A stretch of DNA of 64,000 bases from Tumidithrix helvetica (GCF_965232925.1 NZ_CBDDRA010000007.1:62001-126000), one strand, 5' to 3'. Shown: positions 8,947-16,834, counted from the stretch's first letter. Numbers and translations are program-made. The notes: generated from the sequence alone by a model not told the origin.

Positions 8947-9906
8947 ATGGCTTCAAGCACAATTACAATTACAAACCCAAGTCCAGGTCCAATTCCAATT
9001 CCCCAATATAGCTACGCATCCATTCTGAAGGATGCGGCCAAGGTAACCTGGCAGGTGCAGGATTTGATCGGAGATGATAAACCATTAGATTTCAGCAAGC
9101 CCTTTTTGCCAGAGGCGATCGCCCACACCCAAGCAATTTCCTGCCTCACCCCAAAAGAACAACTCACCCTCAATCACATTCGCTCAAACAGTTACCTCCA
9201 TTTATTTGGTCTGGTGGAGGAATTCATTCTGCCCCTAGTGATAAATCATGTCCAATCCCTTGGCTGTGCGAATATTGAGGCAACGCAGGCTTACCTCTGT
9301 TTCGCGCAAGAAGAGAGCAAGCACATTCACCTGTTTCGCCAGTTTACCGCTGCCTTTACCACCGGGTTTGGGTTTCGGTGTGAGGTGATTGGGTCACCTA
9401 GCGCGATCGCCGATTTTGTCCTCCAGCACCCCCCCCTGGGCGTGGCATTGGTCACGCTGCACATTGAGTGGATGACGCAACGTCATTTTCTCGATAGCGT
9501 TCGCCATCACCAGGGCGAACCACTCGATCCACGGTTTTGCAGTTTGCTCAAGCATCACTGGCAAGAAGAAGCCCAGCACGCCCGTCTAGATACTTTGATG
9601 GTGCAGGATCTGGCGCAAACGCTGAATACTGCGGCAATCGAGGCAGCGATCGATGACTATATCGCTATCATTCAATACCTCAATGATGGCTTGAAAGCCC
9701 AAGCGCAACTCGATCTTGCTGCTTTAGAACAGGCGATTGGGCGATCCTTGACCACAACAGAACGCGATGAAATCCAGCAAGTTCAGGAGTTATCGTATCA
9801 GCAAACATTTCTCGATGCTGGCATGACTCACCCCAACTTTGTGCAAAGCGTACAGGCATTGAGCACCACTGGGACTGCCCGCATTGCAGCGTTGGCGCTA
9901 GCCTGA
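8947..9906 (+). CDS. Di-iron ferritin-like protein, AurF (p-aminobenzoate N-oxygenase)-like
   Basis: A 319-residue all-helical protein with a complete carboxylate-bridged di-iron ligand pattern: Glu in VEEF (91-92), EESKH (122-126), Glu in HIEW (174) and EEAQH (207-211). This spacing is that of the AurF/CmlI-like N- or amine-oxygenase group of ferritin-like enzymes (family knowledge). The N-terminal 20 residues are a Thr/Pro/Ile repeat. The ATG follows GGAGG (8938-8942) by four bases. It lies 52 bp after the methyltransferase gene, so they are probably co-transcribed. A role in oxidising an amine or other small molecule is inferred; other di-iron oxidase chemistry is possible. Confidence 0.78.
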   Translation: MASSTITITNPSPGPIPIPQYSYASILKDAAKVTWQVQDLIGDDKPLDFSKPFLPEAIAHTQAISCLTPKEQLTLNHIRSNSYLHLFGLVEEFILPLVINHVQSLGCANIEATQAYLCFAQEESKHIHLFRQFTAAFTTGFGFRCEVIGSPSAIADFVLQHPPLGVALVTLHIEWMTQRHFLDSVRHHQGEPLDPRFCSLLKHHWQEEAQHARLDTLMVQDLAQTLNTAAIEAAIDDYIAIIQYLNDGLKAQAQLDLAALEQAIGRSLTTTERDEIQQVQELSYQQTFLDAGMTHPNFVQSVQALSTTGTARIAALALA

Positions 9907-9966
9907 GTGCTAGCTTGCATCGCTAACAAGTTTTCCTAACGCTACAGCTAACGGAAAAAACGACCA

Positions 9967-9996
9967 ACTGCATCCATGTAACCCATGCGATGCAGT
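9967..9996. other. Hairpin in spacer between AurF-like and OsmC genes
   Basis: ACTGCATC at 9967-9974 pairs perfectly with GATGCAGT at 9989-9996, leaving a 14-nt loop. No T-tract follows, so it does not look like a terminator; an mRNA-processing or attenuating element is possible. Confidence 0.35.
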
Positions 9997-10039
9997 CGAT
10001 TCAATTGTCTTTTTATCAACTCAATCAAGGAGTTTAATT

Positions 10040-10603
10040 ATGACTACGCAACAATTACAAACCATCAACGGTGTTGCTCCCAGCGAATTGCGGGAGTTAG
10101 TCGAAGCGGTCTCACAGGATGCCACTCAAGGGCAACTGGCATTCCAGGCAACTACAGCTTGGGTAGATGGGACTCGCTCCGAAACCCACATCAAATCCTT
10201 TGAGTGGGCTGGACAGTCCTATACCCGTGACTTCACCTTAACCATCGACGAGCCTGAGGAATTGGGGGGCACGAATATGGGGCCTAACCCGCAAGAAGTG
10301 CTGCTCTCCGCATTGAACGCCTGCCTTTTGGCAACTTTTGTCGCTTTATGTTCCATGCAAGGCATCGCCTTAGAAAAGGTAGAAATTACCAGCAACGGTA
10401 AGCTGGATTTGCGTGGCTTCTTTCAACTTGATACAACAGTTCCCTCCGGCTATCAAGATCTGCACTGGATCTTAACCGTGAAGGGGAACGCCACAGCCGA
10501 ACAATTTCAACAAGTATATGAGGCTGCCCTCAAGGCATCGCCCAACGTCTGGAACTTGGCACAGCCTGTTAGTATCAAATCTGAATTGCAAGTAGAACGG
10601 TGA
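10040..10603 (+). CDS. OsmC-family protein
   Basis: A 187-residue OsmC/Ohr-fold protein. The hallmark NPQEVLLSALNACLLATF gives the conserved Cys at 95, and the C-terminal strand ASPNVWNLAQPV closes the fold. Classical peroxidatic OsmC/Ohr enzymes use two Cys; the only other Cys here is 104, nine residues away, and no Cys appears near residue 160, so thiol peroxidase activity is uncertain. The first 35 residues form an extra helix. AAGGAG lies 11 bases before the ATG. It belongs to the BTAD-headed block; such proteins are common among oxidative-stress genes. Confidence 0.85.
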   Translation: MTTQQLQTINGVAPSELRELVEAVSQDATQGQLAFQATTAWVDGTRSETHIKSFEWAGQSYTRDFTLTIDEPEELGGTNMGPNPQEVLLSALNACLLATFVALCSMQGIALEKVEITSNGKLDLRGFFQLDTTVPSGYQDLHWILTVKGNATAEQFQQVYEAALKASPNVWNLAQPVSIKSELQVER

Positions 10604-10614
10604 TTCTTTGAGCG

Positions 10615-11001
10615 ATGAACAAGCAAGCCGTAGAAGCTTACTGGCAAGTCTATTTGGCAACGCGATCGGATGAAGCCGCAGCCTATTTGGTAAACCAGTT
10701 TGGCGATCGTCCTCAGTTAGCGGATGCTCTGGCTCAGTTGGTTCTGGCAGGAATTAAAACTGCCACTTGTTCATCTCTATGGGAATGGGAAGCAGAGGGG
10801 AGTGTCCTCCCCAAAATGGGATTAAAAACCATTGTATTGGATGGCAACCATCACCCCCTCTGCATCATTGAAATCATGGGAATCACGATCCAAGCCTTCA
10901 GTCAGATGGATGACCAGTTTGCTTACGATGAAGGAGAGGGCGATCGTTCACTAATTCACCATTCAGGTGATGCTATCTTAATGGTGAAAGAGATGACGTA
11001 A
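10615..11001 (+). CDS. ASCH-domain protein, C-terminally truncated
   Basis: A 128-residue protein whose first ~110 residues match the ASCH fold (RNA-binding, PUA-like): FGDRPQLADALAQLVLAG, KTATCSSLWEWEAEG, and EGEGDRSL. Family members normally continue after that last motif with a Trp-rich segment and about 35 more residues; here it diverges to IHHSGDAILMVKEMT and stops. The 3' end therefore appears replaced or frameshifted (inference from family length). It starts 11 bp after the OsmC stop and ends the one-strand block. Function may be lost. Confidence 0.7.
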   Translation: MNKQAVEAYWQVYLATRSDEAAAYLVNQFGDRPQLADALAQLVLAGIKTATCSSLWEWEAEGSVLPKMGLKTIVLDGNHHPLCIIEIMGITIQAFSQMDDQFAYDEGEGDRSLIHHSGDAILMVKEMT

Positions 11002-11082
11002 AGCCTGCTAACCATCGCATACATCGCGGATTGGTGACCCTTGGCTTCGTTTGAGTGTCATTGCCGCCGATGACGCTCGTCG

Positions 11083-11703
11083 TTAATTCGGTGCAATAGG
11101 AAACATTGCATCTAAAGCGATCGCTACATCAGGAAAAGCTTGCATTGCGATGCTGTCACTTCTGGTCAGAACAAATTCTTCGCGATAGATTCCATTCTCT
11201 GGCTGACGGAAGATGTAAACTTGTTGGCTTTTTAGATCGAGAATCCAATATTCTAAAACTTGGTTTTTGGCATAAATACCTGCTTTTTGCTTGCGATCTT
11301 TAGAGATAGTGGAATCTGCCACTTCTATCAGCAGGTAAATATCGGCAGCTTCAGGATGTCTCAAAGAATATTCGTTCGCATCAAGACGCACGACTGCAAT
11401 GTCTGGCTCTGGCTCGGAATCATTCCCTAGTGTGACAGGCAACTGAACGCGAATTTCAGCGCGATCGCCTAGCAATCTAAACAGCAACTTACTACTACGC
11501 TGCACGCTAGAAGCATGAAACGGTCTTTGCGGACTCATACAAACAATTTTGCCTTCCAAGAGTTCTACGCGATCGTCCTTGTCCAAAACTCCAGCCTCAA
11601 TCATCTGGTGATAGGCAGCGATCGACCAGAGATGGATTTGCGGTTCGAGTTCTTCCTCTATTTCTGCACCAATGACTCTTGCTTGCATGACAGTCCTGCT
11701 CAA
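11083..11703 (-). CDS. Uma2-family endonuclease (DUF820)
   Basis: A 206-residue Uma2/DUF820 protein of the PD-(D/E)XK nuclease superfamily, expanded in cyanobacteria. Seen motifs: DDRVELLEGKIVCMSP (N-terminal strand and Glu), EPEPDIAVVR (catalytic Asp region), LLIEVADSTISKDRKQKAGIYA (catalytic E...K region) and EYWILDL. All expected acidic and lysine residues are present, so it is likely an intact nuclease-fold protein. The start may be the Met at 11703 or 11688. It faces the BTAD block. The biological role of the family is not established. Confidence 0.88.
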   Translation of the reverse strand: MSRTVMQARVIGAEIEEELEPQIHLWSIAAYHQMIEAGVLDKDDRVELLEGKIVCMSPQRPFHASSVQRSSKLLFRLLGDRAEIRVQLPVTLGNDSEPEPDIAVVRLDANEYSLRHPEAADIYLLIEVADSTISKDRKQKAGIYAKNQVLEYWILDLKSQQVYIFRQPENGIYREEFVLTRSDSIAMQAFPDVAIALDAMFPIAPN

Positions 11704-11783
11704 AGCTTGGTTATCTAGTATTTTAACAAAAATGAGAAATACACTCTGGCGTGCTTAACAGAACGCCGAGATCGTCGTTACCC

Positions 11784-12668
11784 CTAATCTTTGAAGTTAG
11801 AGGCAAGGTCTAAAACAATTTTGCGAATCGGGAGGAAATCAATCGGATCGACAACGGTTTTACCATCAGGTAAAACTTCAAAATGCAGATGAGGGCCCGT
11901 ACTCCTACCTGTGCTGCCTACCTCAGCGATCGCCTGTCCCTTTGCAACCTGTTGTCCTTTTCCCACTAAAAGGCGATTGGCATGGGCATAAAAAGTCTTG
12001 CTGCCATCCACATGTTTAATTTCGACGAAATTGCCATAACCACCAGCATCCCAACCCGCATCACTGACAATGCCATCCCCTGCGGCAAACATAGGAGCCC
12101 CCATCGGAGCAGCAATATCAATGCCTTTATGCAAACGTCGCACCCCATCAATCGGATGAACGCGCCAGCCAAACCCTGCGGTAATTGCGCCAGTTACAGG
12201 CCAAGTAAATTGTTTCGTACCACCATTTAGGTCGGCGGACGCCACAGAATCAGGTAACTGCATCGTCCAGCGACCAGGGGTTTTTGATTTGAGCTTGAGT
12301 TGTTTGGGGTCAAAGTTGACATCTGGGGCAAATTCAACCACGAGTCGTGCTGTTCCAGCATCCACCTGACCAACTCTGACAGACTGCACCCCATTTCCCA
12401 CTCTACGCCTAACTGTGGGTCCTTTGTAGGTAATACCAGGTAAATCGATCACAACCCGCGTCGGATTGGCAATGACTACCCCTTTAGGCTCAATGTCATT
12501 TTCTAAGGAAAACTCAATGCGATTTTGGGTCGAATCATACACAAATGTCTCCAAACGATTTGCCTGTGCAGATTGTGGAGCCATACAAAGGACTGTACCG
12601 ACACAGCCAGCAAATAAATAGCCCAATCTGTTTCCAGCGTTAGATTCTTTGGAATTAAACATCAGCAT
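11784..12668 (-). CDS. Secreted M23-family (LytM) peptidase with AMIN domain
   Basis: A 294-residue exported protein: signal peptide (about 1-36, hydrophobic LGYLFAGCVGTVLCMAP then SAQA), AMIN-like domain (about 40-120) for envelope targeting, and a C-terminal Peptidase_M23 domain (about 155-270). Zinc-ligand motifs are complete: HKGID (H180, D184) and HLHFEV (H260, H262). It probably cleaves peptidoglycan cross-bridges, or acts as an amidase regulator, in the periplasm. The AMIN plus M23 arrangement is a cyanobacterial envelope theme. It stands alone between divergent and convergent neighbours. Confidence 0.9.
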   Translation of the reverse strand: MLMFNSKESNAGNRLGYLFAGCVGTVLCMAPQSAQANRLETFVYDSTQNRIEFSLENDIEPKGVVIANPTRVVIDLPGITYKGPTVRRRVGNGVQSVRVGQVDAGTARLVVEFAPDVNFDPKQLKLKSKTPGRWTMQLPDSVASADLNGGTKQFTWPVTGAITAGFGWRVHPIDGVRRLHKGIDIAAPMGAPMFAAGDGIVSDAGWDAGGYGNFVEIKHVDGSKTFYAHANRLLVGKGQQVAKGQAIAEVGSTGRSTGPHLHFEVLPDGKTVVDPIDFLPIRKIVLDLASNFKD

Positions 12669-13022
12669 TTATGGTGTGAGTGAGCAACAAAAAACAGGAG
12701 CTAGAGGGATTAACTCTTGATTCCCCGAAGCGATGAAAGGAACGTGCGAGATTTTACACTAAATCAAAGAAAATGACCTACTTATTCTGAATTTTTCTTT
12801 AAGAAGTAGTTTTCACGCAAACTGTTCCCTTGGCAAGCCCCTTACGATAAAAGGCTTATAGCAAATAGGAATGCCCTGTTAATTTTTAGTAGATTAAAAC
12901 ACTTATGGCGTAAAGATTTCAGCATTCCCAAAAAATCACGATCGCACTGAAGTCAACGCATATAACTCGGTGACTTCTATAATTTAGGAATTAGAAAAAT
13001 TAACGGCAGTGTAAACCCAGTT
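12669..13022. other. Intergenic region, divergent promoters
   Basis: About 350 bp of AT-rich sequence between two divergently transcribed genes (M23 peptidase, glutaredoxin-like). It should contain both promoters. I see no ORF, tRNA or strong hairpin in it. Confidence 0.45.
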
Positions 13023-13301
13023 ATGAAGTTAATCTTGTACAGTAAGCCCGACTGTTGCCTATGCCAGAGTTTGCTGGAAAAGTTGCAAGAAGTCCTCAAG
13101 CTAAATCGCGTACAGTTTGACTTAGAAGTTAGAGAAATTACCAGCAACCTCAACTGGTTTGACAAATACGAATACGAAGTGCCCGTGCTTTGTCTGTGGA
13201 ATGAGAAACTAGATCCACCCCAAGAACAACAGCTACCTCGATTTCCGCCGAGATCGCCTGTATCAAAGCTGGAACAATTATTGCAGCGATACGAATCATG
13301 A
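13023..13301 (+). CDS. Glutaredoxin-family (DUF836) protein
   Basis: A 92-residue thioredoxin-fold protein. It opens LILYSKPDCCLCQ, with the redox motif C-x-x-C in CCLC at about 11-14, and has the cis-proline strand VPVLCLWNE near residue 55. The length and the Leu/Glu-rich first helix match the DUF836 branch common in cyanobacteria. Likely a cytoplasmic thiol-disulfide oxidoreductase; the partner is unknown. It is convergent with the ProA-like gene. Confidence 0.85.
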   Translation: MKLILYSKPDCCLCQSLLEKLQEVLKLNRVQFDLEVREITSNLNWFDKYEYEVPVLCLWNEKLDPPQEQQLPRFPPRSPVSKLEQLLQRYES

Positions 13302-13305
13302 CTTC

Positions 13306-13353
13306 GACTCCGCTCAGCCAAAGTTGGCAAATCTTAGGTCAGCGAACGGAGTC
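13306..13353. terminator. Hairpin between convergent genes
   Basis: GACTCCG (13306-13312) pairs with CGGAGTC (13347-13353), extended by an imperfect CTCAGCC/GGTCAGC pairing. It lies in the 67-bp gap between two converging genes and could terminate both, though no long T-tract is present. Similar GACTCCGCTCAGC hairpins are dispersed in many cyanobacterial genomes. Confidence 0.4.
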
Positions 13354-13368
13354 AAACTGAACTGCAGC

Positions 13369-14670
13369 CTAGTTGCCCGTAATAATATGCTTTGTGGTCG
13401 TTAGCGCATATAAATCGATCATGCCTGGGTAACGTGAAGCACCCCTAGACTTTAGACTCGACATCCCCAGGGCAATGCGCAACATACCGCTTTCGCCAAT
13501 GGTGCCAAACCGATAAAAGCGATTATGGGCATTGATGTAGAGCGTACTGCTATTTACCAAACTGGAAAATTTATGGCGTTCGGGTAAAGAGTCGGTCAAA
13601 ATCACATCGGCGTGACCGCTGCTATATTGATTGATCCAAGCGATCGCTTCATCGATCGAGTCCACCACTTTAATGGCGATCGTGTTATCTAAGTAAGCTA
13701 GTCCCCATTGGCCTTCAGAGGGAATTTCACCATGATTTGGGGGTAACTTGATGCGATCGGCTTCATTGTACTGTTCGTTCAGCAGTTCGGTATAGCGGTA
13801 GTAATAAACTGCCGTAGTATCGCATCCGCGCACGACCAAGCCTTGCTTCTGTAACTTGTCGATCCATTCGGCTAAGCCTTTGTCGAGCCACGAACGATGG
13901 ACGATGATTTTTTCGATCGCGTTGACAGGGTCGGGCTCACCTTTGCGGCTGTTGAGAATAATCTCTTGGGCCAAGTTGAGATCGCCCGATGGCGAAATGT
14001 ACATGTAGCAGTTGCCCATGACGGTTGGGAGTAGGGCAATGGTCGATTGTTTAGAGACCTGCTGCACAAAGCTAGGGCGACCATAGGGGATCACGAGGCG
14101 TAGGTATTTTTCTTGGGTAACTAAATCCTTGATCGAGCTACCTTGAGGTACATGGGTCAAACTTGATTCTGACAAGCCGCGATCGCGGAGTACCGTTTTC
14201 ACCAACTGCGCGATCGCGGTGTGGGAGTGACTGCCTTCAATACCTCCCTTGAGAATAATGCTATTTCCAACTTTAAAGCACATGCAAGCGGCGATCAGCC
14301 CTAACTGGGGAAATCCCTCATACACAAAGGCAACAGTTCCGATTGGAACGCGTCGATAGCCTTCATAGTTCATGTGAATGGCAAGGGGATCGACCATTGC
14401 CGCCAGATGGGTGAGGCATTCGATCGTATGTTGTAAGCGTTCGGGCGTGAGTTTCAGCCATTCCAAAACCAAGTCTGGAATCGCCATGTCCCGACTAGCT
14501 TCGAGATCGAGTGTGTTTGCCTCAAGAATACGATCTTTCTCTAACTTGACGGCTTTAGCAATATCTAGGATTAACTGATTTCTATCTTTGGACTTTACCT
14601 GAGCTAGTTGAGTTGCGGCAGCATGGGATTGATAAACAAAGCCTGTCAGGTCTTCTGGTGGCATACTCAA
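13369..14670 (-). CDS. ProA-like (gamma-glutamyl phosphate reductase homologue) lacking the catalytic Cys
   Basis: A 433-residue protein of the glutamate-5-semialdehyde dehydrogenase (ProA) branch of the ALDH fold, the proline-biosynthesis NADPH-dependent reductase family. Similarity is full length (VGNSIILKGGIEGSHSH, NAIEKIIVH, ALTTTKHIITG). At the place of the usual VCNAIET the sequence is DPVNAIEK, putting Val249 where the nucleophilic Cys should be; the canonical YESRPN and IPRGG motifs are also altered (YEGFPQ, IPYGR). This is probably a divergent second ProA homologue with changed or no dehydrogenase activity rather than the housekeeping enzyme (inference). A ProA call alone would be misleading, so no symbol is given. 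Confidence 0.8.
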   Translation of the reverse strand: MSMPPEDLTGFVYQSHAAATQLAQVKSKDRNQLILDIAKAVKLEKDRILEANTLDLEASRDMAIPDLVLEWLKLTPERLQHTIECLTHLAAMVDPLAIHMNYEGYRRVPIGTVAFVYEGFPQLGLIAACMCFKVGNSIILKGGIEGSHSHTAIAQLVKTVLRDRGLSESSLTHVPQGSSIKDLVTQEKYLRLVIPYGRPSFVQQVSKQSTIALLPTVMGNCYMYISPSGDLNLAQEIILNSRKGEPDPVNAIEKIIVHRSWLDKGLAEWIDKLQKQGLVVRGCDTTAVYYYRYTELLNEQYNEADRIKLPPNHGEIPSEGQWGLAYLDNTIAIKVVDSIDEAIAWINQYSSGHADVILTDSLPERHKFSSLVNSSTLYINAHNRFYRFGTIGESGMLRIALGMSSLKSRGASRYPGMIDLYALTTTKHIITGN

Positions 14671-14707
14671 GCTCTCATATCTCTAAGAAACTAAGGTATC
14701 TAAAAAA

Positions 14708-15124
14708 TTAGGAGTCGCGACGGCGCAACACTAGCACCCACCATGTTATCAAAATTAGGAGGATAACAAGTATGCTGATGACCAATAGGCTGGGCGGAGA
14801 ACCTGTGTTTACCGCTAACAAAATCACTAATAACCCCATAGACGCAAGCATCATAGACACAGGTGGGTCTAGGGGATGCTTTGTGGATGAACTACGACTT
14901 GGCTGCCATTTAGAGCCCAGCCATTGCCAAGCACGACGATAGGGATCTATTCCGCCTAGTTGTACCAGACTAAACCCATTATCTTCAACCACAAAGATTA
15001 AGGAGCAGCGATCGCACCCCAATGCATCTGTGAGCGTAATCGGTTGTAGTTTGCCGCGTTTGCGCGGACATGGACAGGGATAGCTTTGCTGTTGATCGAT
15101 CTTTTGAGCTTTAGATATGTGCAC
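14708..15124 (-). CDS. Conserved hypothetical protein, zinc-ribbon-like N-terminus and two membrane helices
   Basis: 138 residues with cysteines at 17, 19, 37 and 40 (CPC and CDRC), which could form a zinc ribbon or rubredoxin-like knuckle. A central stretch holds GGIDPYRRAWQWLGSKWQP, and two hydrophobic segments lie at about 88-105 and 112-131 before a basic tail (LRRRDS). It looks like a small membrane-anchored protein with a cytoplasmic zinc-binding head. I do not recognise a named family. It ends 37 bp from the ProA-like start on the same strand, so co-transcription is possible. Confidence 0.65.
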   Translation of the reverse strand: MHISKAQKIDQQQSYPCPCPRKRGKLQPITLTDALGCDRCSLIFVVEDNGFSLVQLGGIDPYRRAWQWLGSKWQPSRSSSTKHPLDPPVSMMLASMGLLVILLAVNTGSPPSLLVISILVILLILITWWVLVLRRRDS

Positions 15125-15299
15125 TTGAAACCTACGATCGTGATGGAGCGCGTCAAAAGTTACAAAACTAGTGGTAATTACGAGATCTTAACTGATGCAT
15201 TAGGTGAAATAGCGAAGATTTTTGGGGATAAATTAAATTGTTTACAATTGCACTAATTTGCTACAATCAAAAACTGTTGCACTAATACTGCATCAATTT

Positions 15300-15380
15300 G
15301 CGGATGTGGCGGAATTGGTAGACGCGCTAGATTTAGGTTCTAGTGTCTTTGACGTGAAAGTTCGAGTCTTTTCATCCGCA
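15300..15380 (+). tRNA. tRNA-Leu (anticodon UAG)
   Basis: Class II tRNA of 81 nt. The acceptor stem GCGGATG (15300-15306) pairs with CATCCGC (15373-15379), with A as discriminator and no encoded CCA. The anticodon arm is CTAGA / TTTAGGT / TCTAG (15327-15343), giving anticodon TAG. A variable arm (GTCTTTGAC) precedes the T-arm GTTCGAGTC. It decodes CUN leucine codons. Confidence 0.95.
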
Positions 15381-15400
15381 CTTAATTAAATACCCACAAG

Positions 15401-15440
15401 AAAAAGGTTTCAGATGTTTCATAACGCCAGAAGCCTTTTT
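15401..15440 (+). terminator. Terminator-like hairpin after tRNA-Leu
   Basis: AAAAAGGTTTC (15401-15411) pairs with GAAGCCTTTTT (15430-15440), 10 of 11 positions plus a G-T wobble, ending in a T-run. It can serve the tRNA and, on the other strand, the fragment at 15450-15650. Confidence 0.6.
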
Positions 15441-15449
15441 CTATATAAC

Positions 15450-15650
15450 CTACTTATCTTCGGGGAAATATGGCTCGTGGGACATATCTCCAATAATAGA
15501 CTTGACGCCTTCGATGGTAGCAGGAATCGTGCGCTGTTGTCGTTCGCCTTCAGCGCGGAGGATGGTCGATTTTTGGTAATCGTTCACAGGGTTTTGTGTA
15601 GCGCCAGCAATAACAGTGTTAATTGCTATAAGCCCTAATTTAAACTCGAT
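15450..15650 (-). pseudogene. Start-less coding remnant of unknown family
   Basis: The minus strand between an in-frame stop at 15651-15653 and TAG at 15450-15452 is open for 66 codons with no ATG, GTG or TTG in the first dozen. The translation is protein-like: LGLIAINTVIAGATQNPV, then ILRAEGERQQRTIPATIEG, ending MSHEPYFPEDK. It looks like the 3' end of a gene whose 5' part is gone. I do not recognise the family. Its position just past a tRNA gene, a common integration spot, supports an origin by insertion or deletion. Confidence 0.35.
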
Positions 15651-15653
15651 CTA

Positions 15654-16071
15654 TAGCTTACCCATCCGATCGCCTAGATTGCATTAAACAAATATGTCAA
15701 ATTATTGTGGTTGGCGATCGCTGTATCCCCCTATCTATCTTTTTATAGGCGATCCATATTCTCGTTGCTAAAGTCTGAGCAAGATATTGCTGAGATTCGG
15801 TTAAAAAATTCTTTTTTGAAATGCGGGAACAACATAAAGTCATTTGTTGTCTTATTAGTCCAAGTTCGCCCGTTAACGAACAGAGCATTTTAAAACATAG
15901 CGATCGAGATTGAACCCATGCTTGCTGAGTTTTGACTCAGCAGATATAGGCTCCTTTTTGCTATGCCGATATTTAATCGAATGATGTTCTCGTTACATGG
16001 ATGGCTTTGGATATTTCACAGAGGAATATCTATTAGGTGTGTAAAAATCTAGTTTGAGGATGTATATACGT
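15654..16071. other. Intergenic region with one hairpin
   Basis: About 420 bp without a credible gene; short ORFs here are AT-rich and unlike proteins. A clean hairpin TGCTGAGT-TTTG-ACTCAGCA lies at 15923-15942, followed 12 bases on by CTTTTTG, resembling a terminator on the plus strand. The promoter of the secreted protein at 16072 presumably lies in the last 100 bp. Confidence 0.4.
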
Positions 16072-16446
16072 ATGAAGAAAACTTATTTCCTATCGCTACT
16101 CACGATCGCAACTTCATTGGGCTTTGTTTCTCTACCTGCCTATGCTGACAAGACTGTCACGCAGATCATCAATCAAGAGATTAATGTCGTTGGGAACGGA
16201 AACACGATCAACCAATCTGCTGTCCAAACTAACGTGCAAACTCAATCAAATAACCGTAAAGACAAGCCAGGTAATCGAGGTAATCGAGGTAATACTGATA
16301 CCTACCAAGAGCTCAATCAATCAGCCAATGTGCAGGGCAATCACAATAAAATTCGCATGAATGCCCAACAGGTAAATGTGAGTAGAGAAGGACATCGCGA
16401 TCGCGACCACGAGCGCGGTCATAGAGGTCACAAGAAGGATGATTAA
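16072..16446 (+). CDS. Small secreted Asn/Gln-rich protein with curlin-like repeats
   Basis: About 124 residues. The signal peptide MKKTYFLSLLTIATSLGF... ends at LPAYA. The mature part has two related ~24-residue units, one beginning INQEINVVGNGNTINQS and the other LNQSANVQGNHNKIRMN, separated by a Gly/Arg/Asn linker; the tail is His/Arg/Asp-rich (REGHRDRDHERGHRGHKK). The N-x-(I/A)-N-V-x-G-N-x-N pattern recalls curlin-type amyloid repeats, but only two copies are present (inference). ATG 16072 has GAGG at 16056-16059 upstream and starts a proper signal peptide; 16060 and 16054 are alternatives. It is followed 23 bp later by another secreted protein gene, probably in one operon. Confidence 0.7.
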   Translation: MKKTYFLSLLTIATSLGFVSLPAYADKTVTQIINQEINVVGNGNTINQSAVQTNVQTQSNNRKDKPGNRGNRGNTDTYQELNQSANVQGNHNKIRMNAQQVNVSREGHRDRDHERGHRGHKKDD

Positions 16447-16469
16447 TTTTCTTCATAGAGGCTATATTT

Positions 16470-16802
16470 ATGCAGCATAAGAAGTTTTTCTTTTCATGCG
16501 CAGTTCTCTCTTTTCTTTTGTTGTTCCCTGCGATCGCCAATTCGCAGCAAGTCGATATTAAAACTGGGAACACGCGCACCATCGTTGATGATGATGGCAA
16601 TGTCTATATAGAGACCGATCCTTCTACCATTGACTTCCAGTCAACACCATTACCAACCGACAATCCATCTAATTTCTCTAGGGGAACTCGTACTTATAGT
16701 ACGAACAATTCCAATAACTGTCGTAATGATAGCTATACCTATAAAAATAATGATGGTGGAAACTCGGTATATAGCCATAGTTCTACTACGGTTTGTCGCT
16801 AG
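16470..16802 (+). CDS. Small secreted protein of unknown function
   Basis: 110 residues with a clear signal peptide (KKFFFSCAVLSFLLLFPAIA, cleavage near ANSQQ). The mature part contains DIKTGNTRTIVDDDGNVYIE and a Ser/Asn/Tyr-rich C-terminus with two Cys (NNCRND and TTVCR) that could form a disulfide. It lies directly after the curlin-like gene and is followed by a hairpin terminator, suggesting a two-gene operon of exported proteins. No family recognised. Confidence 0.65.
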   Translation: MQHKKFFFSCAVLSFLLLFPAIANSQQVDIKTGNTRTIVDDDGNVYIETDPSTIDFQSTPLPTDNPSNFSRGTRTYSTNNSNNCRNDSYTYKNNDGGNSVYSHSSTTVCR

Positions 16803-16834
16803 CGAAACCAATCGCTATTTCATCAAGATCTTTA

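Noticed and set aside
13369..14670. Plain call of proA
   Set aside because: The catalytic Cys position holds Val and other ProA motifs are altered, so calling it the proline-pathway enzyme is not supported by sequence alone.
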